From UBA1952 sp965246765 (GTDB taxonomy: Bacteria; Bacteroidota; Bacteroidia; Chitinophagales; Chitinophagaceae): 64,000 bases of DNA. Below the pieces are notes generated by a model, which had not been told where the DNA came from, made no database searches, and worked only from the letters and a program-made list of their open reading frames with translations. The DNA lies in the NCBI GenBank assembly GCA_965246765.1, contig CBDFFJ010000007.1, positions 169,182-233,181 of the forward strand. The letters run 5' to 3'. The position numbers and the translations under genes are program-made. This document shows positions 1 to 7,790 of this stretch, piece after piece; position 1 is the first letter of the stretch; each line of letters begins with the position of its first letter.

Positions 1-498
1 GAGGGCAAAGCCCAAGGCATTCTCGTAATCGCTCAGATCATAATGCACGTAAGCGATGGAGGAGAGATTCACCGCCTGCGCCACCTCGTCGCCGAGGGTC
101 TCATTGATTGCGAGGGCATTTTCAAAGAAATTCAGCGCCGTAGCCAGGTCGCCGCGGTCGCGGTAGATGTAGCCGAAGTTGTTGCGCACACGCGCTTCAA
201 GCGGCTTGTTTCTGGTTTCCTTCGCAATGCCGTATGCATTCTGGAGAATCTCCAGCCCTTCGTCGTACAGGCCCTGCCGCCAATAGCACCAGCCTTTCAG
301 GTTCAGGCCACGACCTTCTCCAAGCGCATACTTTTCCGCGCGTGAGCGCTCAATAATATCGTCTGCCATGTGAATGGCGCGCTCCACATCAAAGTTGCGC
401 ACCTCCATGGTGATGTCCACGAGGGTATCTATGCGCTCGCGCTCGGTGCTGAGCACGTCAAAATCCTTGTAGAGCTGTTTGAGCCGTTGGCTGTCCAT
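1..498 (-). CDS. TPR-repeat protein, N-terminal part (runs off the window)
   Basis: An open frame of 166 codons on the minus strand starts with ATG at 498 and leaves the window at position 1 without a stop, so only the N-terminus is visible. The translation shows TPR-like helical pairs, for example LNLKGWCYWRQGLYDEGLEI, then VRNNFGYIYRDRGDLATALN and SSIAYVHYDLSDYENALG, spaced about 40 residues apart. There is no signal peptide, so it is probably cytoplasmic. TPR arrays of this form often precede a histidine kinase, adenylate cyclase or GGDEF output domain, but that part lies outside the window. It diverges from the sensor kinase gene at 659, sharing about 160 bp of upstream DNA. Confidence 0.75.
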   Translation of the reverse strand, partial: MDSQRLKQLYKDFDVLSTERERIDTLVDITMEVRNFDVERAIHMADDIIERSRAEKYALGEGRGLNLKGWCYWRQGLYDEGLEILQNAYGIAKETRNKPLEARVRNNFGYIYRDRGDLATALNFFENALAINETLGDEVAQAVNLSSIAYVHYDLSDYENALGFAL

Positions 499-644
499 GA
501 GGGAAAAATTACGGCGGAAATACTGAATATTTATTTGAGCTGTGCCTTTTGTCGCATTCAGATAGCTGCTACCGCACAGAGCAAACCAGCCGCCAAGGAT
601 AAAATTTCCCTTGGCTTTGGCAGCCCATTCGGCCTGCGCCCAGT

Positions 645-652
645 TACTTTTG
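645..652 (+). promoter_or_regulatory. -7 promoter element TACTTTTG
   Basis: Exact match to the Bacteroidota -7 consensus TAnnTTTG, with only six bases between it and the ATG of the sensor kinase at 659. No well-spaced -33 TTG is evident. If used, the transcript would be essentially leaderless. Confidence 0.45.
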
Positions 653-658
653 TAAGGC

Positions 659-1957
659 ATGAAGCGCGTATTCCCACTGATCGTCTTACTCATTACGCTT
701 TCCGTGCTGGGCATCCTCTTTATCCAGATGCAATGGATTAAGAACGCCGTGCAGATCAAGAAAGACCAGTTTACGCAAAGCCGGCAAAAGAGCCTGGTGG
801 AAATCCGGGAGAAAAGCGACGAGCTTTTTTTGAAAAAGCGCGGCGAAAGCACCGGCACCTTTCTCGTGAACAATGCGGCCAAAAAGCGGGTGCTGGAGCG
901 GGAATTTACGGTGCAGGTCTTTACGCCAGAAGAGATGCACGACATTATTGAGCAGACACTTCGCGCAAATAATATCAAGCAGTCATTTGAGTATTCCGTC
1001 ACCAATATTTTCAGATACTCAATCCTCTACTCCGACGGCTTCAAGGACGAAAATCTCGCAGACGCATATACACTTCCACTTACCAGCGGCAATGCCACTC
1101 AGCAGGAGACGCTCCATGTGTTTATCCGGGAACCCAAAAACTACCTGTTTGAGCAGCTTGGCTGGATGATCCTGCTCTCTTTCGCGCTGACCACCATCAT
1201 TGTCGCGGCCTTTGCACTGACCGTCCGCACCTTATTCAACCAGAAGAAGCTGTCCGAAATCAAAAGCGACTTCATTAATAACATGACGCATGAGTTGAAG
1301 ACGCCGCTTGCGACAATCAGTCTGGCGGTTGATGCCCTTACCAATGAGCGCGTGATCCGCGATGAAGACAAGATCCGCTATTACAGCGGCATGATCAAGG
1401 ACGAAAACAAGCGGATGAACAAGCAGGTAGAAACTATTCTGCAGGCAGCCCGCATTGAGCGCCAGGAAATAACGCTCAACAGGACTGTGCTTGACGTGCA
1501 CGCCCTTATCCGGAGCACAGCAGACAACCTTGCATTGCAGATCAACGAAAAGCACGGCACGCTGAGCCTGAACCTGAAAGCGACGCGCCACCTCATCAAC
1601 GGCGACGAGGTGCATATTTCCAATATCGTCTTCAACCTGCTGGACAATGCAATGAAATATTCAAAGGATCCGATACGCATTGATATAGAGACGGGCAACA
1701 GCGGCAACATGCTGGCCATTCGTGTGCGTGATAATGGCATAGGCATGAATAAGGAAACGCAGGCGCGGATTTTTGAGAAGTTCTACCGGGCTCATACAGG
1801 AAATATCCACGATGTAAAGGGCTTTGGCCTTGGACTCAGCTATGTAAAAGCTATGGTAGATGCCCACGGCGGCCGCGTGCGTGTGGAAAGCGCTCCCGGA
1901 AAGGGAAGCACATTTATCGTGCTTTTACCTACAGCCGTAAATAGCAATCGCATTTAA
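659..1957 (+). CDS. Two-component sensor histidine kinase
   Basis: 432 residues. A membrane segment at about 5-23 and a second at about 166-190 enclose a roughly 140-residue periplasmic sensor region with no recognisable fold. The kinase core follows: the H-box THELKTPL with phospho-accepting His211, an N-box NLLDNAMKYS, a G1 box DNGIGM at 358-363 and a G2 box GFGLGLS, so HisKA plus HATPase_c are complete. It should autophosphorylate and pass phosphate to a response regulator. No receiver-domain gene follows; the next gene is an ECF sigma factor, so its partner is elsewhere. The ATG at 659 gives a clean TM1 near the N-terminus. The ligand is unknown. Confidence 0.92.
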   Translation: MKRVFPLIVLLITLSVLGILFIQMQWIKNAVQIKKDQFTQSRQKSLVEIREKSDELFLKKRGESTGTFLVNNAAKKRVLEREFTVQVFTPEEMHDIIEQTLRANNIKQSFEYSVTNIFRYSILYSDGFKDENLADAYTLPLTSGNATQQETLHVFIREPKNYLFEQLGWMILLSFALTTIIVAAFALTVRTLFNQKKLSEIKSDFINNMTHELKTPLATISLAVDALTNERVIRDEDKIRYYSGMIKDENKRMNKQVETILQAARIERQEITLNRTVLDVHALIRSTADNLALQINEKHGTLSLNLKATRHLINGDEVHISNIVFNLLDNAMKYSKDPIRIDIETGNSGNMLAIRVRDNGIGMNKETQARIFEKFYRAHTGNIHDVKGFGLGLSYVKAMVDAHGGRVRVESAPGKGSTFIVLLPTAVNSNRI

Positions 1958-1979
1958 ATGCATACAAGGACTTAGAAAA

Positions 1980-2006
1980 AATGTTTGCTGCCGGCTAACA
2001 AACATT
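1980..2006. other. 8-bp inverted repeat between the kinase and sigma genes
   Basis: AATGTTTG (1980-1987) and CAAACATT (1999-2006) are perfect inverted repeats around an 11-base spacer. A run of A precedes it on the plus strand, so on the minus strand it looks like a hairpin followed by a T-run. It could block antisense transcription into the kinase gene or be a binding site. Confidence 0.4.
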
Positions 2007-2043
2007 GCCAGAGCGCCGTCCTTAAAAGGGACAACATCCCCCT

Positions 2044-2664
2044 GTGGCGATATCAGCGCTTAACTATAATCATCCTTTGGCGGTTCAAGGCAAATACATC
2101 CCTGCGGCTAATGCCGGCGCGTCCGCGCAGAAAGAGGGATTGCACATGTTGATAGCCGCGTGCCTTCGCAATGAGCGAAGCGCCCAGCGCCGCATGTACG
2201 ACACCTATGCCGCTACGATCTATGGCATGATCCGCCGCTATACGGAAGACGATGCAAAAGCACAGGACATTCAAAGCGAGGCCTTCTGCAGAATATTTTC
2301 CAGGCTGTCGCAATACCGGTTTGAGGGTGCTTTTGAGGGTTGGATGCGCAGGATCACCGTGCACGCGGTTGCCGACTATTTCCGCCGCAACCGGCCTGCC
2401 GATGTAGCGCTGAACGAAACTACGGAAGACCTGATCCAGAGCCAGGGGGCAAACGGACTGTCGGGTCTGTCCTATAAAGAGCTGCTGATGATGATTCACA
2501 GCCTGCCGGCAACCCAGCGCACAGTTTTTAACCTGTTCGTGTTTGAAGAATATCCACATAAAGAAATAGCCGCCTTATTAAGCATTACTGAAAACAACAG
2601 CCGCTGGCACCTGAATGACGCCCGCCGCCGCCTTAAAGAAAAAATAGCAGCCAGCAACCGTTAA
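2044..2664 (+). CDS. ECF-type RNA polymerase sigma factor
   Basis: 206 residues from GTG at 2044; an ATG at 2146 preceded by AGAGGG gives a more usual 172-residue ECF protein and may be the true start. Region 2 is seen in RRMYDTYAATIYGMIRRY and the DIQSEAFCRIF stretch, with a basic recognition part in FEGWMRRITVHAVADYFRR. Region 4 has the helix-turn-helix LPATQRTVFNLFVFEEYPHKEIAALL. It should redirect RNA polymerase to a small regulon. Two bases after its stop begins the membrane-anchored barrel protein at 2667, so the pair is almost certainly an operon and that neighbour is the likely regulator. No zinc-binding anti-sigma gene is present. Confidence 0.9.
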   Translation: MAISALNYNHPLAVQGKYIPAANAGASAQKEGLHMLIAACLRNERSAQRRMYDTYAATIYGMIRRYTEDDAKAQDIQSEAFCRIFSRLSQYRFEGAFEGWMRRITVHAVADYFRRNRPADVALNETTEDLIQSQGANGLSGLSYKELLMMIHSLPATQRTVFNLFVFEEYPHKEIAALLSITENNSRWHLNDARRRLKEKIAASNR

Positions 2665-2666
2665 CC

Positions 2667-4514
2667 ATGGAAGAGCAGCAAAGAAATATTGACGAGGTTT
2701 TCCGGCAGTCGCTCGGCGATTACCGCGAAGCGCCCCCCGGTGACGCCTGGCAGCATATTGCCCGCAGACTGGATGAGGAGAAAGGCCGCCGCGCATTTCT
2801 GCGCTGGCCCTGGGTTGTGCTGTCGCTGCTGCTGATCATCGGCGGTGGAGGGATGGTTGCCAGGCTGAACCGGCATGCACGCGTTGAAGCGGAGCAACGT
2901 CAACCTAACCCGATATCAAAAAGAATCAGTCAGCCGGCAGCGGCACAGCAGATAGTGACCAGCGAAGCATCACCGGCGCCGACACTAGTCCCACCGGCGA
3001 AGCCAGGCCTGGCGGCGCAACGGCATTACCAGCCCCGATCCGCTACGGTAAAAGAAGCCTCTGTAATGCGCGCCGGGGTTGTGCAATCAGCACCCGAAGC
3101 AATAGCATCTGCGGCCAGACCGACTCCCGCGCCTGTGAGCTCGCCGGCCATGAGGCCCATGCCGGCGTCTGTCTCCGAAGCAGCCGAGCGCAGTGCCGAG
3201 ACGCAGCTGCAATCTGAAGATATTCCTGCCATAGCGCAAGCGCAACGCGGCGGGACGCTCCCTGTAAGCTCAGGCAGCCAACATGCTTTAACGCAGAACG
3301 GCGTATCCGCTTTGCCAAGACTGTCAGTTGGCAAACGGGTTGAAGGGACGCCGGCACCCGTGGCAGTTCAAGACCACCCGGCAACGGAATTGCCTGCTGA
3401 GCCAATAGCGGCCCTTGAGCCCGGCACATCAGCCCTGCGTTTGGACAATGACGCGCAGGTAAAAACTCCAAGGGAACTCGCGTTATTGCCGGTGCCGCTG
3501 AGCGCAGCGACACTACCTGTTACGGATGAAGGCCGGGATGCGGCGCCGCTCGCAGGCATAGAGGCTAAGGCCGCTCCGGTGCTTATCGCCTCGGAAAGCC
3601 GCATCATATATCCGCTTACAATAGCCGCTGAACAATCGCACGCTAAAAGCATGGTTCCTGATCGTGCTATACCTACGCCTGTACAGCCGGATGTGCCTGT
3701 GAAAGTGAAGGTTCGGCAGTCATTGCCGCTTTCGCTTACCGCGCTGGCTGCTTTTGAATCTGCGCTGAGCGCGCCTGTCCAGACACGTTACAGCGCAGCC
3801 ATGAAGCTGCTTTGGCATATCAATAATCAGATTGCCATCGGGCTGCAGCCTGCTTTCCGGTTTGGCAACCTGAGCAACATTTCTCTCAGCCGGGATATTG
3901 GATATCAACGCAGCAGCATTCGTGTTGATTCCACGCATTCCGCCGAGGCATCCCCATCGGTATTCAACTCCTTAGACACGATTTACAGCTATGTGATCCG
4001 CGAGACGTTTGACAGCATCGTGGTAAAGGGCATCACTGCCGGCGGGCCATTCTGGGAGCTAGAATTGCCGCTTCTGATGCAGGTGAAGATTGGGAAAGGC
4101 GCTTACATTTACGGTGGGCCTTCCCTAAACTTTGGCGGCAGGCTGTCAATCAACTCAGGCGCCGCAACGGAAACTTTCACTGTAAACCGGAAAGATTCAA
4201 TAGCACAGTCTATCCCTATTCCGGGAGCCGGTTTTGATAGCTATTTCGGGAGATCGTCGTTGCAGCCATACAGCAATGTAAAAGCAGCGGAGTCTGTTTC
4301 GGATGAGGCGCAGGCCGTTCGCCTGGGCTATCTGATCGGGGTTGGCTACGCCTGGAGCCGGTTGGTTGCTGAGGCCAGCATACACCAACAGCTTTCCGGC
4401 TACAAAACGGCGGCAGCGCCCGTGCAGAACGTATATGCCAATCCATCCCTGCGCGTGAGCCTGGGATACCGCCTGTTTGCACCTAAGCAAAAAACGCCCG
4501 GGCCGATAGAGTAA
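2667..4514 (+). CDS. Inner-membrane anchored protein with C-terminal outer-membrane beta-barrel, probable sigma regulator
   Basis: 615 residues in three parts. Residues 1-43 are a charged cytoplasmic head (NIDEVFRQSLGDYREAPPGD then WQHIARRLDEEKG), of the kind seen in proteins encoded directly after ECF sigma genes in Bacteroidota. A single membrane helix follows at about 44-66. Residues about 67-365 are a low-complexity Ala/Pro/Glu linker, and about 368-615 is a strand-rich domain ending in RVSLGYRLF, typical of an outer-membrane beta-barrel (PorT/OMP_b-brl type). With a cytoplasmic N-terminus and a barrel in the outer membrane, the chain would cross both membranes and the periplasm. Its place after the sigma gene suggests the head binds the sigma factor. 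The barrel assignment rests on alternating hydrophobic strands. Confidence 0.75.
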   Translation: MEEQQRNIDEVFRQSLGDYREAPPGDAWQHIARRLDEEKGRRAFLRWPWVVLSLLLIIGGGGMVARLNRHARVEAEQRQPNPISKRISQPAAAQQIVTSEASPAPTLVPPAKPGLAAQRHYQPRSATVKEASVMRAGVVQSAPEAIASAARPTPAPVSSPAMRPMPASVSEAAERSAETQLQSEDIPAIAQAQRGGTLPVSSGSQHALTQNGVSALPRLSVGKRVEGTPAPVAVQDHPATELPAEPIAALEPGTSALRLDNDAQVKTPRELALLPVPLSAATLPVTDEGRDAAPLAGIEAKAAPVLIASESRIIYPLTIAAEQSHAKSMVPDRAIPTPVQPDVPVKVKVRQSLPLSLTALAAFESALSAPVQTRYSAAMKLLWHINNQIAIGLQPAFRFGNLSNISLSRDIGYQRSSIRVDSTHSAEASPSVFNSLDTIYSYVIRETFDSIVVKGITAGGPFWELELPLLMQVKIGKGAYIYGGPSLNFGGRLSINSGAATETFTVNRKDSIAQSIPIPGAGFDSYFGRSSLQPYSNVKAAESVSDEAQAVRLGYLIGVGYAWSRLVAEASIHQQLSGYKTAAAPVQNVYANPSLRVSLGYRLFAPKQKTPGPIE

Positions 4515-4633
4515 AAGAATCACGACAATCCTAACATTTCAACAAGTGCCGCGGTCATTTACGGCATGAGGATGTTTTACGCGATACTTTCGTGTCATTC
4601 ACAAACTCAGATTTGTAAATTTTCAATAAGCAC

Positions 4634-5887
4634 ATGAACCGGTTAGCACTTATTATCCTCGGCCTATCACTTATAGCAGTCTCCGCCAAAGCCGCTACAA
4701 TAACCGGCACAGTATCAAATACCGTTACGGCGCCGGTGGCAAACCAAAAGGTGTATGCCTATGATTCCCTGATCAATCACACAGACAGCGCCATTACCAA
4801 TGCTACAGGCGTGTATGCCATTACGCTTTCCGCGGCGGTAACGTCCGGCCATCCCTTGCGGGTCTTCACCACTTCCTGCGGTATTCAGAAAACTAACTAC
4901 TATACCTACACCGGCGCCAACATCACCAACTCCAATTTCTTGATATGCGGAGGTTCCTTCACCCTTTACGGAACGGTGAGTCTCGGCGGGATAGCCAATA
5001 ATGGCCTTGCGCGTCTTTATCTCATTCAGCAACTGATAGACACGACAGTTTCTCCATATGACACAACGCTTACGGCTATTGACTCTTTTACGACGGCAGG
5101 TATCGGGGGCACCTTTAGTAATACATACAGTGCAATGCCCGGCGGCAGGCTGCTGTTAAAGGCTGCCCTGCTGAGTTCGCATCCGGCATATGCGTCTTAT
5201 CTACCGACCTATTACACATCGTCGCTGGTGTGGAGCAATGCAGCTTCGCTCTCATCTGCCAACTTTGCCAGCACTGCTACCAATATCAATATGGTGGCCG
5301 GCAGCAATCCGGGCGGGTCGGGCTTTGTGAGCGGCTCTGTGTTGCTGGGCGCAAATAAGGCTGCCGCCATCGGCGACCCATTGCCGGGCAGAATACTGAT
5401 TCTTACGACGGGCGCTAACGTAGCGGTTAAGCATGTTTATTCGGATGCTGCCGGCAAGTTTACTATCAGCGGCCTGACGGCAGGCACCTACAAGATTTTC
5501 GGCGACGCGCTTGGCAAGCTAAATCCGGCGCTGACCTTTACGCTCACCGCTACCAAGCCTAATATTACCGGGATTATTTTTGAAGAGAACACCCGGAAGT
5601 TTGAGGGCCACTTCGCCACTACGACAGGCATCAACAGCGCAACGCTAAGCGGCGTCGGCGTTTTCCCTAATCCCGTGGGCAATCAGCTTTCCATCTCCGG
5701 CCTCAACGGCGTAGGTGGTGATAAGACCGTGGTTCTGCGCGACATGAAAGGCTCAGTGCTCCTTACACAACATTTTGCCAACGGCCAGCTTGTGGAAGTA
5801 GGCACCGCGGGTCTGCCGGCAGGCATCTATCTCCTCCAGCTGCGGACTGAGGCCGGCGCCGCCAGTTTCCGCGTAGCGAAACAGTAG
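4634..5887 (+). CDS. T9SS type A sorting domain-containing secreted protein
   Basis: 417 residues. A signal peptide is clear (hydrophobic core LIILGLSLIAVSAKAA, residues 4-19). Two or more carboxypeptidase-regulatory-like beta-sandwich modules follow, seen in ITGTVSNTVTAPVANQKVYAYD and the later SGSVLLGANKAAAIG...AAGKFTISGLTAGTYKIFG region. The last 75 residues are a type A T9SS signal: GVFPNPVGNQLSISGL, then the strand pair VVLRDMKGSVLL and LPAGIYLLQL. It should be exported by Sec, moved across the outer membrane by T9SS and anchored or released at the surface. There is no catalytic motif; it looks structural or adhesive. A strong terminator follows the stop. Confidence 0.88.
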   Translation: MNRLALIILGLSLIAVSAKAATITGTVSNTVTAPVANQKVYAYDSLINHTDSAITNATGVYAITLSAAVTSGHPLRVFTTSCGIQKTNYYTYTGANITNSNFLICGGSFTLYGTVSLGGIANNGLARLYLIQQLIDTTVSPYDTTLTAIDSFTTAGIGGTFSNTYSAMPGGRLLLKAALLSSHPAYASYLPTYYTSSLVWSNAASLSSANFASTATNINMVAGSNPGGSGFVSGSVLLGANKAAAIGDPLPGRILILTTGANVAVKHVYSDAAGKFTISGLTAGTYKIFGDALGKLNPALTFTLTATKPNITGIIFEENTRKFEGHFATTTGINSATLSGVGVFPNPVGNQLSISGLNGVGGDKTVVLRDMKGSVLLTQHFANGQLVEVGTAGLPAGIYLLQLRTEAGAASFRVAKQ

Positions 5888-5908
5888 TCTTATTCAAGTT
5901 TAATATAG

Positions 5909-5941
5909 AGGCTGCATCCAAGAAAGATGCAGCCTTTTTTT
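5909..5941 (+). terminator. Rho-independent terminator
   Basis: AGGCTGCATC pairs with GATGCAGCCT around a 7-base loop and is followed by a run of T. It ends the T9SS protein gene, and overlaps the TTG that would otherwise extend the following oxidoreductase, supporting the start at 5973. Confidence 0.9.
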
Positions 5942-5972
5942 GTCGCGAATAGCCATAGTTTTGATTGCGTTG

Positions 5973-6998
5973 ATGGAGCTTATCATTACAGATATCCGCG
6001 AAGAAAACAGAGACGTAAAGACATTTTTGCTGATGCCTTCGGACGGTAGTTGGCTCCCGTACGAGGCAGGCCAGTTTCTGACCTTTCCGATCGCTACTCC
6101 CGGCAATGAGCAGCGCAGGTCTTATTCGCTTTCCAGCGCACCTGGTATAGACGCCCTTCCGGCCATCACAGTAAAGCGTATTGAAAACGGCCTGATGTCG
6201 CGCATGCTCATAGACAAGGCGCGGCCGGGCGACCGCCTGCAATGTGCAGGCGGCGCAAGCGGCTTGTTCACCCTTCCTCAAACCCTGAATCAGATAGAGG
6301 CAGTATGGCTGTTTGCCGCCGGCATCGGCATTACGCCGATTTTCTCGCTCCTGAAAAAACTCATGGCGCAGCCCGGCCCTCAGGCTACCCTGCTGTATAG
6401 CAACCGGGATGCCGGGTCAACAGTTTTTCTGGGTTTATTAAGAGCGTTGGGGCAAACATATTCGTCCCGGCTGCGCGTCATTCATTTATGGAGCAGCGCC
6501 AAGGATCTCCGCCGGGCAAGGTTGTCAAAAGAGTCTTTCCCGATCCTGCGCGAAGCGTATCTGCACAGTGATCCGGCGAAGACACTTTGCTACATCTGTG
6601 GTCCGGGCCCGTATATGTGGCTATTGCGGCTCCTGCTGCAGGATGCGGGTGTTCCGGCGTCACAGGTACGGCAGGAAATGTTTATGGTCACTAATGATCT
6701 GCCGCGGCGACTTCCTTTAGACAAAGGGAATCACCGGATAAATGTGCGCATCGGAGCACAACACTTCAGCTTTCTGAATGCCTATCCGGACAGCATACTC
6801 AGCAGCGCCAAAGCAGCGGGCATCACACTTCCATACAGCTGCGAAGCGGGGCAATGCGGCAGCTGCACCGCGATATGCACCGCCGGCAAGGTCTGGATGA
6901 GCTATGACGAGGTGCTGACTGACCGGGACATCGACGCCGGGCGCGTGCTGACCTGCACGGGCCACGCGGTTGATGGCGATGTGACCCTTCATTATTAA
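5973..6998 (+). CDS. FAD/NAD(P)-dependent oxidoreductase with C-terminal [2Fe-2S] ferredoxin domain
   Basis: 341 residues from ATG at 5973. The order is FAD-binding barrel, nucleotide-binding domain, plant-type ferredoxin. The flavin motif is RRSYSLSSAP, the pyridine-nucleotide motif is AAGIGITPIFSLLKKL, and the cluster ligands are CEAGQCGSC plus the distal Cys in VLTCTGH. This is the layout of phenylacetate-CoA epoxidase reductase (PaaE) and the Hmp-like reductase components: electrons flow from NAD(P)H to FAD to the cluster and on to a partner oxygenase or desaturase. No such partner is adjacent, so the substrate system is unknown. It stands alone between a terminator and a convergent gene. 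Confidence 0.88.
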   Translation: MELIITDIREENRDVKTFLLMPSDGSWLPYEAGQFLTFPIATPGNEQRRSYSLSSAPGIDALPAITVKRIENGLMSRMLIDKARPGDRLQCAGGASGLFTLPQTLNQIEAVWLFAAGIGITPIFSLLKKLMAQPGPQATLLYSNRDAGSTVFLGLLRALGQTYSSRLRVIHLWSSAKDLRRARLSKESFPILREAYLHSDPAKTLCYICGPGPYMWLLRLLLQDAGVPASQVRQEMFMVTNDLPRRLPLDKGNHRINVRIGAQHFSFLNAYPDSILSSAKAAGITLPYSCEAGQCGSCTAICTAGKVWMSYDEVLTDRDIDAGRVLTCTGHAVDGDVTLHY

Positions 6999-7005
6999 GC
7001 CGCCC

Positions 7006-7722
7006 CTACAGGCTGAAGCGCAGGCCGATGCTGCCTCCGATCACCGGAACGCCGAAATTGTCTTTGGTAAGCGCGCCGTCTGTACTCATATTGCGTGTAA
7101 GGCCGGAGGAGACGTTCAGCCCGACCAGGATGGCGGAGCCGTAATCCATAGGGATGTCCAGGCCGCCCTCGGCGAAAATGCGTACCCAAAACGAATTGTA
7201 TTCGCCAGGCCTCACAACGTTCTCACCGGTTGCAGCGTAGTCGTAGGTGCGATAATCGTGACGTGCGTCGTTCAGCAGGCAAAGCCTTAGACCGGCGGCG
7301 CCGTAATAGCGCGTGCGGAAGCTGCGCTTGCCATAGTAGCTTGCCAGCCTTACACCAATGGGGATTTCAAAACAATCCTGGTAAACCGTGCGAATGGTAT
7401 CGGGGCCGCTAACGATAGCAGATGCGACCATGCGGTAACGGTAGGCGCAAAAGCCAAAGCCGGTAAAAACGCTCAGGCGCTCATCTATTTTGTAGCCGCC
7501 TCGGAGTTCCAGGCGTAGGGCGCGATTGGGATTGCCGGCATCCAGGCCCAAGCCTTTGTTGTGGTCATATCCGCTTGTGATGCCCAATGCAATTTCCGGG
7601 TTCAGGTAGATCCGGCTGAGCTGCGCCTTTGCGATGCCCATGCTGAACACCAGGATGATGCTCAAGGCCAGTCCGCGCAGCGCCGTATTGCCGGTATCTG
7701 CTTGCGGGCAAATTAAATTCAT
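7006..7722 (-). CDS. Small outer-membrane beta-barrel protein
   Basis: 238 residues from ATG at 7722. The N-terminus carries a signal sequence (LALSIILVFSMGIAKAQ). The mature part is made of alternating strands with aromatic girdles and ends GGSIGLRFSL, the terminal aromatic/leucine pattern read by the BAM machinery. Segments such as LELRGGYKIDERLSVFTGFG and GVRLASYYGKRSFRTRYYGA fit an 8-10 strand PorT/OmpW-like barrel. The function is not identifiable. It converges on the oxidoreductase gene, the two ends lying 7 bases apart, and lies downstream of the pyrophosphatase gene behind a terminator, so it is its own unit. A few further in-frame codons upstream of 7722 are possible. Confidence 0.75.
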   Translation of the reverse strand: MNLICPQADTGNTALRGLALSIILVFSMGIAKAQLSRIYLNPEIALGITSGYDHNKGLGLDAGNPNRALRLELRGGYKIDERLSVFTGFGFCAYRYRMVASAIVSGPDTIRTVYQDCFEIPIGVRLASYYGKRSFRTRYYGAAGLRLCLLNDARHDYRTYDYAATGENVVRPGEYNSFWVRIFAEGGLDIPMDYGSAILVGLNVSSGLTRNMSTDGALTKDNFGVPVIGGSIGLRFSL

Positions 7723-7742
7723 GGGCGCGAACATAAACAAAT

Positions 7743-7774
7743 AAAAATCCCCGCCTCAAGAGGCGAGGATTTCT
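7743..7774 (-). terminator. Rho-independent terminator of the pyrophosphatase gene
   Basis: On the minus strand AAATCCTCGCCTC pairs with GAGGCGGGGATTT (one G-T pair) and is followed by T residues, 17 bases after the stop of the pyrophosphatase-OmpA gene. Confidence 0.85.
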
Positions 7775-7790
7775 CATTATTGAATGTGGA

